A DNA stretch of 64,000 nt. Source: Amyelois transitella (Eukaryota; Arthropoda; Insecta; Lepidoptera; Pyralidae). The position numbers were made by a program, and so were the translations under genes. Where the stretch lies: the NCBI RefSeq assembly GCF_032362555.1, contig NC_083511.1, forward strand, positions 2,728,001-2,792,000, given 5' to 3'. The notes under the pieces were generated by a model. The model saw only the letters and a program-made list of their open reading frames with translations, searched no databases and was not told the DNA's origin. This document shows, piece after piece, positions 30,707-41,590 of the stretch. Position 1 is the stretch's first letter. The number at the start of each line of letters is the position of its first letter.

Positions 30707-32095
30707 TAGGGATGTGACGTTGCTGATAAAATATCGATTTTTATGTAATCGATTTATTTTTTAAGTATGAAAAATCGATTGATAAATAATCGATTGATTA
30801 TAATCAACACAAATTAAAGTTTTTTACAATAGGCTATTTGACTGTAATAAAAATATACATTTCTTTTATGTCATCAGTCTTAATATTATTTTTTTGGAGC
30901 GATTTGTAATAACACGAGATAAAAATATTGCATTATTATAACAAAATTCGTCTCAGAAAATTAGGTTTTTTTATGCAGCTGTCACGTGACTAAAAACGAA
31001 CGTGATTGGCTATTTCTATTATGACGTCAATTATCCATAAACAGACTGTAGATCGTACCGTTCCTTAGTGTTCGCTATTATTTTTCAAGATTTTATAAGT
31101 GTTTGATCGCTCAGGATTACTCAGATAACATAGGTATTTAATAATGGAAACCAATTTCGAGAAAGCTGACAGTCGAAACCTACCAAAAGTGGACGCAATA
31201 ATGGTTGGCGTCTTCTTCAAAGACAATCCAGATTTCTATGATGTCGAACTGAGGAATGTGAAAACATCAATGTCAGTATATCTTGGTAACCACTGATCTT
31301 AGATCATGATCTGAAACCACTTCTTGCGAATATTCAAATCCATCGGCATAGAAAAAAACAGTTTCGTAGGAGACTTTATTGTTGTATTAGTGCATTGAGG
31401 CACTGCACAACTTTATAGGAACTCATTTTAATAATTTTCACACATATGACGTGGCACAAGTTAAATAAAACAAGAGAAAATCAAAACTTTTCGAAACACC
31501 AACAAGCTTTGTATGATATTTTCACGAAATTTACGTCACTGCATGCCATGGCCGCCATATTGCTAAAAGTCGCGTTTTGGCGGCATATTTGAATATTGCA
31601 TTTTCTTTTTCGATTTTTTAATAAAATAGCTGTAATAAAGGCAGAAAAGTATTTTTGTAGGGCTCCTTATAAACAAATAAATACCCTAAGATAGTTTTTA
31701 GAACTTTGTCAAATAGCCTATTACGGTTGAAAAATGAAGTTTCAGCAATGAATAAAGAATAACATATCAACCGAATGTCGGTAAAATACTGTTCATTGAC
31801 TAACTCCATCTAGAGAATGTTTGATTAAATGAATAATCTAAACTGTTTTAAAAGCACAGAAAGAATGCACAGATGGCGTTAATTTAATATTATGGAGCTA
31901 TAGTAGTATTCTTTGGTAGTTTGCGTTCCGGGCTCCAAGCCAGAATACAAAAACGTAATGTCGGAGTGCATTTATTGCATGATTATAAAAATCGATATTA
32001 ATTTCAAAAAATCAAGTAAAAAAATCGATTTTTACTTTTAAAAAAATCGATTTTTAATCGATTTTTTCCGTAATCGTTTTTCTTTTCACATTCCT
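30707..32095 (+). mobile_element. hAT-type non-autonomous element carrying an internal ORF
   Basis: Exact 8-base target duplications GTACGTAG flank it at 30699-30706 and 32096-32103. The ends are TAGGGATGTGA and the inverse of TAGGAATGTGA. Both end regions are filled with ATCGATT / AAATCGAT words (30745-30800 and 31985-32080), a typical subterminal pattern. The length is 1389 bases. No hAT transposase is present. The middle holds a G+C-richer segment with a short open frame at 31144-31296. Confidence 0.85.
31144..31296 (+). CDS. Short ORF inside the hAT element, possibly a captured first exon
   Basis: Fifty residues from METNFEKADSRNLPKVDAIM to a stop. A GTAACC sequence near 31285 could be a worn splice donor. 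The stretch LPKVDAIMVGVFFKDNPDF resembles, from memory, the N-terminal start of insect SWIM-finger/YqaJ-domain proteins, but I cannot test this. The ATG is preceded by a leader-like sequence with an initiator-like 'ttagtgttcgctatta'. If correct, the transposon has picked up a promoter and first exon. Confidence 0.35.
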   Translation: METNFEKADSRNLPKVDAIMVGVFFKDNPDFYDVELRNVKTSMSVYLGNH

Positions 32096-32464
32096 AGTAC
32101 GTAGGCCGCAGGCAGAAGTGGGCACATGGAGTAAAATAAAACTAAAAGCGAAGCCAAGCGAAGACAAGTCAGACACTAACAAATTTTACTAAAACGTAGG
32201 TACCTATCTCGCAGGTTATTGAATCAAACTTGTTCAAATCAAGAAAAGCGTGAGTGCGTAGTTTTATGAAAATCAGCCCAGTACCTAATATTTGAGTTCA
32301 TCCGTTCCAAACATACAATAAAACAAACCTTATTTCTCTTTATAATTTGTATCGGTGGTTGTTGTCATTTCATCGCAAAAGTTCATTCAGCACAGTAAAT
32401 GATAATAACTAAAAGTGTGATAAAAATGTTTAGGTTAGCTTTAGAATTCTTTAGTGTTACAAAG

Positions 32465-32773
32465 TAGACATGTGCCAATCATGTTCAGGATCGGATTGAA
32501 CCTGGAACGGTTCATCGGAACTGTGGAACTAGTTCCGTTATCATGTTCGCGGAACTATCTAGTTCCGCTAAAATTTTCAATGCAGGGCGCGTTACTTACC
32601 CACGAACTGGATATGGAACTACGACGACGACGTCGTCGTCGTCGTAGTATATAGGTCGCGGATATGTTAGGAACTGTGGACCGACTAAGCCAATCAGTTT
32701 GGATTGGACCAATATCATTCCACCTCCGGACATAGTTCCGAGAACTATTACGGTCCGGAACAACACATGTCTA
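32465..32773 (+). mobile_element. hAT-type MITE of 309 bp
   Basis: Target duplications TTACAAAG at 32457-32464 and 32774-32781 flank perfect 10-base ends TAGACATGTG. The inside repeats GGAACT / AGTTCC words in both directions and carries an (ACG)4(TCG)5 palindrome near 32621-32648. It has no coding capacity. Confidence 0.9.
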
Positions 32774-32781
32774 TTACAAAG

Positions 32782-34055
32782 ACCAGAATTCACTTAAATT
32801 ATCTAGATTCATGCTAGTCTCATGTTAGTAGGGCAACAATTTTGAACTTTATATATAACTGGCTTGGAAACTAGTCTCTTAGGACCTTATAATTATATTG
32901 AAACTTACTTTTATTCATTTTTTGATTTCCAGTTTGAAAAAAACCCACAATGGTCTATTATGTACTGGATTCGCAGTCAGCAATTTATGATTCCATCAAG
33001 TAGTGTACATTCCAAAATATTTTCAATTCATTTTATCTCTCTCTCTCTCTTGCATCCTCCTTTATGCTGCGGGAATTGCTCTTGGATGTTAATACATTAT
33101 ATCTTGTGGTAAAATAGCAGTATGACCTTATTTATTGAACGCTTGTTTTGTTTTTATCTTGATGCGGCATAGTCTTTGGGTATGGAAAACAATTATTATG
33201 AATATGTGGCATGATCAGATTTTCATAATAATATTGATGATTTATTTTTAGTATTTTGTCTCACTTTGATTACTTTTAAATTGGTATGATTCACTTGTTG
33301 TAGAAAAAAGTGTTAAGGAGAGCATTATGCAATTATTCTGGATTTTCTTTCAACAAATTCTTGGTTTCTTTAAAAAAAGGTGATACTTTGTTCTTTTATT
33401 TCTTACTGCCTGACATGTTCAGTTGCAAGAAGAGAATTTTCACTGGCACATGAGAGGAGAGTGAGTCTCCATAATGTTGGAACTAACCACATTTAGTGAG
33501 GTCTGGAATGGCATTGACCATTTCTGAATTGGAAGAAGTTAGACAGACACTGGGATGGCAGTGGTGGTTTGGAACAGCCCACTGTGGAGTCAGGGTTTTG
33601 AGTTAATAAGTCTAGCCATCATCATTTGGACTCAATTGTGTAAAACAGAAATGTTTTGTACTAGTACCCTTCAGAGTACAATCAGTAAGGATATCTCCCT
33701 CCTCAAGCCACGTGGGACATATGGTATCCAGGTCTTGGTCAGGTATTGGTGAAAATCGTATCAGTAAATTCAACAGACACTTTATTTCGACTTTCAATCC
33801 ATTTGATTTACTTCCTGGGATAGGTCTTTGATGTAGAAATTGTGTGCTAATAGTGAATCTCGCAGTTGGTACCATGTTATAAAAGTATTTTATTCCAATT
33901 GCTAAATATCAATACAAAAAAATCTGTATCTCTATATGAGCTCAGATAAGTACAATTTATATTGCTAGTTAAAGTCAAAATTGTTAAAGAACATTTTGAC
34001 AGCTTCAGTATAAATTGTGTTGGTTTTGTGCTCATGATAGTGGCCAATGATAATT
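32782..34055. other. Non-coding stretch, no gene recognised
   Basis: Unique-looking AT-rich DNA with a CT microsatellite near 33040-33052. Open frames of 65-87 codons occur on both strands (for example 33612-33875 minus), but none shows a domain or codon bias that I recognise. Confidence 0.4.
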
Positions 34056-34324
34056 ATTACATAGGGGAAGCTAGGGCAAGACGCATATATTAAGGGAAAA
34101 TGTAAATTAAACTGCAATTTAATAATCAATAGAACTTTTTGTATTTTTAATTTGTACTTTGGTTAATCATCTTTGGAAAACAATTACAAAAACTTAAAAA
34201 CTTAACAATTTCTATATTAATTATGAGCATTAACAAAAAGTATCAATTATCCGTTTTATCCGGTGGGGCCAGGCAAAACGGATACACCCTAAGGACAAAA
34301 AGGATATTGGTGAATTAGTTAAAA

Positions 34325-36206
34325 TCAGTCGTCGCATTCATCACAGAAATAGCTACCAACTCCTAAATAAGAAGTGCAGACTTCATGCGCCCAACTCCTG
34401 CATTGACTGCATTGAATCCAATCTTCTGTTGGTGGTTCAGTATATTTTTCAGTGCACACTAAACAGTAATAATCTGGTTTCTGGATTTTCCTTTGTGGTT
34501 TTACTGAGGATCTTTTAGTTTTAATCTTGCTGGGGCCTGCTAACTCTGAAATCTTGGTCTTCTTATTATTTGCCTTCCGAAATTTTAATTCTTGCTCAGC
34601 TTTGACGGGAGTAGATGTCAACACCTCTGATTTCTGCCTCTTGTGTTTGCAGCCTGTTTTAGGAGGAGCCATCGTTGGAATAGGTCTAATTTGAAAAGGC
34701 GAAAGGCTCGCTGCAGTTACTGGGTGATTTTCACCTAGTGATGATGATAATGAACCGATTCTACTTCCAGTATATTGAAATTAGGCAAAGGTGTAGTAGA
34801 CTTTTCAGTCTATATCTGTAATGACTGACTGTGTAGAAGATTCAGGTAGTGCCTCCTTTGCGGTTACTGTTGCTGGAGAATCATTTAAAGTATAATCGGC
34901 TACAGTAGACGATGTGTCATTGAAAGGATCCAAGCCCATTGTTGAATCTGCATCATGTGCAGGGCCTACAGTTACGGAAGAGGATGGTTCAGGACGGTCG
35001 GTCATCGTTGATGGAGCGTAATCTTCGTCTTCAAAAACATTTGGATCGTAAGGCCAAATTCCCGGCTTTTTAAACCCATTCACTGCATTCTGAATCGAAG
35101 CGCATTTGATATACGCTCCCCCAAATAGTTTAGCCATATCGTACTGGTTTACAATACGGCCTGGGTGTCTTTTTTTAAAGGTATTTAACTCTTGCTCGAA
35201 ATATTTTTAAGGAGTCCATACACAGCCACGTCTAAAGGCTGCATCCGATCAGTTGTGTGTGGGGCAAATGACAAAAAGATGATGTTATTTTTTGATGCAA
35301 ATTCTAAGGCTGAATAAAATGTGTGACTCGTGATTATCGAGCAGTAGTAGCACTTTTTTGTTTTCACTTGGACGGACATGCTCAACAAAAAATTGCAACC
35401 AATTTAAAAAAGCTTCCCCATTTATCCATCCGTTGTCACTCACGGTTGCTTGTGAGCCTGGCGGGGCATCATCTAGAAGTCGTTCTTGCATACTTTTGCG
35501 CGCAAATATGAAAAAGGGTGGAACAAACGTTCCAGCTGCATTACAACAACATATTACAGTTGTTAATTGACCTCTGTCTGCACTGCATATTACTCCGACT
35601 TGTCTTTTGCCTTTGATAGACAAAACCTTTGGTGGATGTGATGTACTGGTCTTTATACCAGTCTCGTCCATATTATATATTGAAGCTGCATCGAAATTAT
35701 ATTTTTTCTATTAAACTCCAATAATTGGAATAAAATAACTCCACCTGTGGCTTATTAAATCCTCATGTTTTTGCTAAACATGTTGGCTCTGGCGCCCTTA
35801 GTACGATTTCTGGGTGTCGACGCTTGAAACCGGCAAACCAATCGTCTCCAGCTTTGCCATTTTTAAATGGATGAGAAATATGATTCCTGGTTGCATATTC
35901 ATACACTAATTCTAAAAAATCTGAACGAGAAAGCCTAAAAAACACACTATCCATTTTTTTAAGATACAAATACAGCTCTACTTCTTGTTCTGGACTAAAA
36001 ACTGGTCTGAATCTACCCAATTTCTTTGAATAAGTCCCCGTCTTCACGTGTCTCTGTAACGTAGTAAATGGAATCCCAAACTTCTTCGCGGTTGTATTTA
36101 TAGATTGTCCATCACCTTTTACAGCTCTAATTGCTTCATGGAGTGTTTCTTCTGACCATGCTGCACGATTACTTTTGCGTTTAAAATTAAACACCATCTG
36201 AAACAA
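34325..36206 (-). pseudogene. pogo/Tigger-like (jerky type) transposase, broken
   Basis: Segments in order: 36206-35763 has a psq-type helix-turn-helix ('AIRAVKGDGQSINTTAKKFG') and a CENP-B-type second DNA-binding domain (DWFAGFKRRHPEIVLR). 35671-35285 starts the DDE domain with MDETG and holds LLLDNHESH. 35388-35185 continues in another frame with HTTDRMQPLDVAVYG. 35137-34805 is a linker after FKKPGIWPYDPN. 34672-34325 ends in a Cys4-His-Cys3 PHD-like finger (CLVCTEKY..CSQC..H..C..CDEC). There is a TGA after LAKT and frameshifts near 35690, 35310 and 35150. The C-terminal PHD-like finger is a feature of insect jerky/Tigger-6-like proteins. It is non-functional. Confidence 0.85.
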
Positions 36207-36276
36207 TAGTCACCATAATGTTTTTTAATGATTTCCTAAAATCAAAGTTGTTAAAATACTGTTAAAATATGTATTA

Positions 36277-38737
36277 TAACCCGTGCGAATTAACTGTGCA
36301 CCTCGCGCCGTGACGTCATTTGGACAGTACCGTTTGCAAAAAAATTAGCAAAATGATAAAAAATATAAATTATCATTTTTTTTTTCATGACGTAATTAAG
36401 ATGCATGCAATCGTCAAAAGAGATAGCGTGCGCATGACATGACATTGTTTTTTTGTGGAATTGGATTGGTTTATGTGGAAAGTAGCTGAAGGCTTAGATC
36501 ACTTATCCCCATAGAGGCGTAATATAAGCGAATTTGAAAGAAAACGATTCTGTCAACGAGCTGAGGTATAGTCGTGATCGTACCGAAGCACGCCAGCTTT
36601 CCGAAAATGTGCCGGTTGCTATTTTTGCAGTAAGAGCAAAAGGGACGGGGAGTGGACGCGTGACGGATCTCTCACGTTCCACGGATGTTTGACAAAGCCG
36701 GATTTGTATTACGTCTCTATAGGGATAAGTGCTTTTAGGCTGACATATTTGAAAATAAATAAACAAATAAGGTAAGTATAAAAACATTTATTTCACTCAA
36801 TCGTTTTCGCTACTATAATTAATTTCTTCAATTCCCGACATGGTGTCAGATTCGTCATCAATATCGCTCTCAGAGCTGGATTCTTCGCCTCCAAGAGAAA
36901 TTATAAATTCTCTTTCTTCTATTTCTTGGAGACGGTCCTTGTCCCAATACTCTTTTTCCAATCTTTCAATGTGGTTTATTTCCTTCTTCCAGTCAGCAAC
37001 TGTAATAGACTTTATAGCCTCCTTCGTCAGATTTTCGATTTCTCTCTCAGATTGAGTAACGTTTTTGTCTGCCACCCTTTGCTTCACTAAATTCCACATG
37101 TATTCTATTGGATTTAAATCACAATGGTAGGGTGGCAGCCGCAAAACTTCATGGCCGTGCTCCTTCATTAATTCGTCTACAATGTATTTTTTTGGAGGCT
37201 TATTAGTGACAATCAAATGATACAGTTCGCGTTTTGTCATTTTTTCGTCAAAGTTGATATTGTTGCTTTGCAGCCAGTTTTGCATATCGGCTTTGAGAGA
37301 TGAGCTTATGGGAGGCTTTTCAGATTGCGTCGAGTGATAAGGCGTGTTATCAATGACGACGATACCATTTGGCGGTAAGTTTGGTAAAAGCTTTTCTTTC
37401 AGCCATTTCGTAAAATTTTTTGTGTCCATTTCGTGATGGTAGTCTCCAATATTGCTCTTACATTTGTACAAAAGTTCGGCTCCGGGAATGAAACCATTTT
37501 CACCGCCCGCGTGTACAACAATCCATCGTTGCCCAGGATTATCATTCTTTTTAATGCTTGCGTCGCTACTGTTTTGCCAACATTTACGTACGGTATAATG
37601 GGAATGAATCCAAGTTTCATCTAAGTATGTAACCGGTTTTTTATTCACCCCGAGGTCATTGTTTTCTTTCTTCTTTCGCAGGTAACGATCCCTCCAAGCG
37701 ACGATGTCGGGCTTTTGTGTTAAAAAATGTCGCATATTTTTACATTTTTTAAATTTATAACCCAAATAGTTTACCAGTATTAGCCGCAAGCTGGTTATTC
37801 CACCTGAAAAACATAAAATAAAGTTCGTTAGGTTAAAAAAATGTCACGCACGCAACACATTTACAAACAACATAGCTACTCTAAATTAAGGGTGATCAGG
37901 CCATAGCTGACCACGGTGGCCCAATGCGGGTTGGTAATTTTATGTATACTTTCTCATATACCATACCTACTTGTATAACTTTGAAACTGTTTAATATGTA
38001 GATTGGAAACTAGACAGCTCGTGAAAACACAAATATAATGCTTACCCGGAAAATTTTAGTCCCTTTTTGCAACGGCCAATATTTTTTTCAAGGTCGGTAC
38101 TTCTTTTCTAACTGTATAGAAACTGTTGACGATGTTTCGCAACGCGCATAAATCAAAATTGTCCAGTTCGATCTTTTTGGCGCTTGTCCTTCTTTTTTTG
38201 CCTGGTGTAGACAATTTTGGTATAGCTGCTGGACCTGAACTTGAAGATGTACTTGGCAATGACGGGTCGTTTTGTTGTACAACTTTCGATTCGTTTTTAA
38301 TTTTCATCAGTGTTCTTTTTGATACACCAGTAGCTGCACAAGCTCTTTTTATAGCTTGGTCTACAGGAATCATAAAACGTTTATTTGCCTTCTCATTTTC
38401 AAAAAAAGTCAACACCTTCAATATAAGAGTCCTTGCCTCACTATGAATTGTCTTGCCCATAATGTTGTTGGTACAACCAATTGGCTTCACTAACACGTTG
38501 AAAAAGTCTAAACTTAACAAAAAAAAAACAATTCAAAACTTAACACAGCAATAACTCAACAAAAACAGTATAATAACAGGAGATTTAAACAGTATTTAGA
38601 CGATTACAAAGAGAGACGCGCAACGGTAACAAGGATGCTATCGCTACTGCGGGCTTGCGGCGAACGCGGGGAGCCGCGCGGAGTAGCGGGAGAGGGGTCG
38701 CATTCCAGCGGAGTGCACAGTTAATTCGCACGAGTTG
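36277..38737 (-). mobile_element. Tc1/mariner-superfamily element with wide D..E spacing
   Basis: A TA duplication (36275-36276 and 38738-38739) flanks 25-base terminal inverted repeats that share CGTGCGAATTAACTGTGCAC exactly. The element is 2461 bases long, about twice a normal mariner, and carries one spliced transposase gene on the minus strand. It is inserted in the 5' part of the pogo-like element. Its low divergence between ends suggests a fairly recent insertion. Confidence 0.85.
36797..38460 (-). pseudogene. Transposase of the wide-spaced Tc1/mariner-like element, one stop codon
   Basis: Exon 1 is 38046-38460 (start MGKTIHSEARTLI; 38460 is preferred over the upstream ATG because family proteins begin there) and exon 2 is 36797-37803, joined through GTAAGC..CAG. 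A helix-turn-helix (AIKRACAATGVSKRTLMKIK) precedes the DDE domain: LDETWIHSHY, VVIDNTPYHS and CDLNPIEYMWN. I count 81 residues between the second Asp and the Glu, against 34 in Tc1. This is close to the spacing reported for the Sailor (DD82E) family. An in-frame TAA at 38056-38058, ten bases before the splice donor, is the only break I find. The C-terminus is acidic (SSSESDIDDESD). Confidence 0.8.
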
Positions 38738-39120
38738 TACATGTGAAGGACACAACGAAAAAACTACAGATCCGTTTTGCCTAACGCGATCATTTTAAAA
38801 ACACGTCAAGACTTGAAATATTTTTAGTAGGTAAACAAAAGAGCAACGGTCACAAGTAATACTTAAAGGATTTGTCACACTGCATGCGTTCTGCGGTCTT
38901 CGGTCAGGTCAAAACGAACGCAGCCCGCATCATGTATGAACAACACTACCGGTCAGGGCAATCGGTCTGCGGTCAGGGCAGAGCAATCGGTCAGCGATCC
39001 GGGCAGGGCAACTGGTCACGTTCCGGGCGGTGCGGGCAGGCCAAACAGTAGCCATCTTATTTCAGTTACTTGTAGTGGTGCTAGTGATCAGTTTTTATTA
39101 TTGGGTTTTAACCGAGGAAA

Positions 39121-41047
39121 ATGATTACCGAGGAAGAAGAAAATATTGTGTTATTATGGTTGCATAGCAGAAAGAGGAAACGTGTGTGGGTACACGATTT
39201 GAATTTAGTGAGACAACAACGTGGAGAATACAGCAACTTATGTCGAGAATTATATTCGTATGAAGATCGTTTTTACATATATTTTCGAATGGCCCCAGCG
39301 TTGTTCGAAGAACTGCATAGTTTAATCTGCCATAAAATAAAAAAAAAAGATACAAACTGGCGAAAGGCGATTACTACAAAAGAAAGGCTTGCTGTGTGTC
39401 TAAGGTAAAGTACTTTAATTCTACATAGCATATTTTTCATTAAATTTTAAGTATTGAGCAATGCTTTCGTCACTATAGATATATATCGATGTTTCTGCAT
39501 TGACCTCTTCGGTCAGAGGTGTCCCTGCATTGATATCTCTAAGTAGAGATGTTTCTGCATTGACCTCTTGGGTCAGAGGTGTTTCTGCATTGACCTCTTC
39601 GGTCAGAGGTGTTTCTGCATTGACCTCATCGGTCAGAGGTGTCCCTGCATTGACATCTTCGGTCAGAGGTGTTTCTGCATTGATCTCTTCGGCTGAAGAA
39701 GTTCTTGAATTGATATCTCTAGCTAGAATTGTGTCCCTTGAATGTAGCTCTTCAGTTTCAGCTTGACATGTGTTTAAATGTGTTAGCATAACTTAAAAAC
39801 AACTGATCGATGTGGTCCACAGCTGTGTCATGTCTCCTTTTTTCAAAATATTCAATCATCGTACCGACTTCATCAGCGTGTTTTTTTCTTTTACTTGACA
39901 TTGATGATCCTGAATGAGATGTTCCTGGACGAGACATATCTACAGATTCGATTTCACTGCCTCCAGTTACGTCAGACCCTTGAGAAGTACAACTTTCATC
40001 TGATTGACGACGTGTGTTCAACTCATCCAAAAACTGCATGTAGTCAGACCAAGGCCACTTTTTATATTTTTTGTAAGCCTGGCCCGTTGTTGTTGTAATA
40101 CTTTTTTTGTATTTTGTATATGAATCTTTTAAATTTCTCCACTTCCCTTTTGCTTCATTACCTGCAAGAAAAAATAAACGATCAGTCAATAAATATATAC
40201 AATGCAAGAAATCTGAATATATTTAATTATTTTTTTCAGATATTTGGGCACTGGAGACTCGTTTCAAATGATAGCGTTATCTCACCGTATTGGTCGTTCT
40301 ACTTTGCATAGTATAATAAACGAAGTCTGCAAAGCCATTTGGGAAATATTGCAACCTATTTATATACCTACACCTACCGAAAGAACATGGATTATGGCAG
40401 AAACTGGTTATCGCCAAAAGTGGAAATTCCCAAATTGTATAGGTAGTATTGATGGGAAACACGTCACCATAAAATGCCCTCGAAGAAGCGGTTCACTATT
40501 TTACTGCTATAAATCAAAGTTTTCCATTGGGCTTCTTGCAGTTGTTGACCCTGATTATAAATTTACTTACATAAATGTGGGAAGCTATGGAAAAGATAGC
40601 GACAGCAAAATATTCGAAGATTCTGAGTTTTATCGAAAACTTGTAAACAATGAACTACATATTCCACCTCCAAAGCCTTTGCCTGGTGGCACAACTAATT
40701 CACCTCATGTTTTTATTGGTGACGAGGGTTTTGCACTAGAAACATATTTGATGAGACCATTTCCTAAGAACCAGGTAGAGAACAACAGTGAGAAAGCAAA
40801 TTTTAACAAACGTCTATCTTCAGCCAGACGTATCGTCGAAAACGCATTTGGTATCTTAGCACAAAAGTGGCGAGCATTCTTTCGACCTCTTGAAACAAAA
40901 GTTGACACAACGGTCCATGTTGTCAAAGCAGCATGTTGCTTACATAATTATTTACGAGTTAAAAATGAATTGTTTGAAATGCAGACACCTGAAGAAACAA
41001 TGCCACGGACTAGTGCATTTCCAGTGGCTGCGTTCGCTTTGACCTGA
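39121..41047 (+). CDS. Harbinger transposase (HARBI1-like), 2 exons
   Basis: Exons 39121-39404 and 40240-41047 join in the Arg codon of CLR|YLGTGDSF and give 363 residues. The DDE_4 catalytic residues are visible: Asp in SIDGKH, Asp in IGDEGFAL and Glu in VENAFGILAQKWR. The frame is open throughout. The last residues (after TMPRTSAF) are encoded by the terminal repeat, so the normal C-terminal ~20 residues are lost. The catalytic core looks complete, but the activity of this truncated form is uncertain. Confidence 0.85.
39421..40161 (-). pseudogene. 3' exon of a MADF-type protein inside the transposase intron
   Basis: The exon starts after an acceptor at 40162-40164 and reads NEAKGKWRNLKDSYTKYKKS, the second half of a MADF DNA-binding domain. 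A Ser-rich linker and a C-terminal frame with eight 10-residue repeats (NAETPLTEEV type) follow. A frameshift near 39760-39785 separates the two parts (HMSS stop in one frame, HLNTCQAETEE in the other). The first exon, with the MADF start, is absent from the element. Confidence 0.75.
39491..39730 (-). repeat. 30-bp tandem repeat in the MADF C-terminus, 8 copies
   Basis: Unit 'gtttctgcattgacctcttc' plus ten bases. Eight copies are in register with codons, so each adds ten residues. The outer copies are more diverged than the inner ones, as expected from slippage or unequal exchange. Confidence 0.85.
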
Positions 41048-41590
41048 CCGGAGACCGCAGAACGCATCCAGTGTGACAAATCCTTAAATAAACGTGCAAT
41101 TCGCTAAATAAAATATTTCATTGATAACTAATAACTACTACAAACTGTTGATGTACAAATCTTGTCAAAAATCGTAACAAAACAACGATATTTCTTTTTT
41201 TTCTTCACAACAAATGCATCCGCGAATCGCTTTGTTGAAACTGTTGTGGCGTCGCTTATCGCACTTGAAACGATGAGTAAAATTATCGAAGCGCCATCTA
41301 TTATAGGTTTTCGCAAATAACAGTTATTCTTCTTACCCGCACTATGCTTCTTGCCGGGCTTCCCTATATAAATTTTTTCGTTACAAACTTACAAAAATCC
41401 CAAAATAATAATCTTTCTCTTTAAAATATTTTAAATACAGTACAACCTATAAACTTTTTGTGAATCTAGAAACAGGTAAAAATATTACGAAAAAAAAACA
41501 GTTTTCATGAAAATCAACATCTTTCAATAAAGATGTTATTGTGATTTAACAATTTAAATCACAATAACAATTATATTAATATTTTAACCT

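Larger units (their letters stand above)
34062..38800 (-). mobile_element. Decayed pogo-like element, interrupted by a nested element
   Basis: The transposase remnant 34325-36206 is flanked by end-like sequences: near 34070 'agctagggcaagacgcat', near 34268 'ccaggcaaaacggata', and at the right near 38770-38785 the inverse of 'ttaggcaaaacggat'. The right end is separated from the transposase 5' end by the element at 36277-38737, so the host element is older. The exact borders could not be fixed. Confidence 0.55.
38867..41084 (+). mobile_element. Harbinger element 1, with an internal end deletion
   Basis: Target duplication TAA (38864-38866, 41085-41087) and terminal repeats AGGATTTGTCACACTG extending into 'atgcgttctgcggtc'. 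The left end carries an array of CGGTCAGGGCA-like words (38895-39035). The right terminal repeat begins only a few bases after the transposase frame ends, leaving no room for the MADF first exon and promoter found in its relatives. I infer a deletion at this end. Confidence 0.9.

Noticed and set aside
38126-38446. 106-codon frame on the plus strand
   Set aside because: Shadow of exon 1 of the wide-spaced Tc1/mariner-like transposase.
39491-39730. CRISPR-like array of 30-base repeats
   Set aside because: The repeats are directly adjacent without spacers, in register with codons of a MADF protein, and the genome is an animal's.
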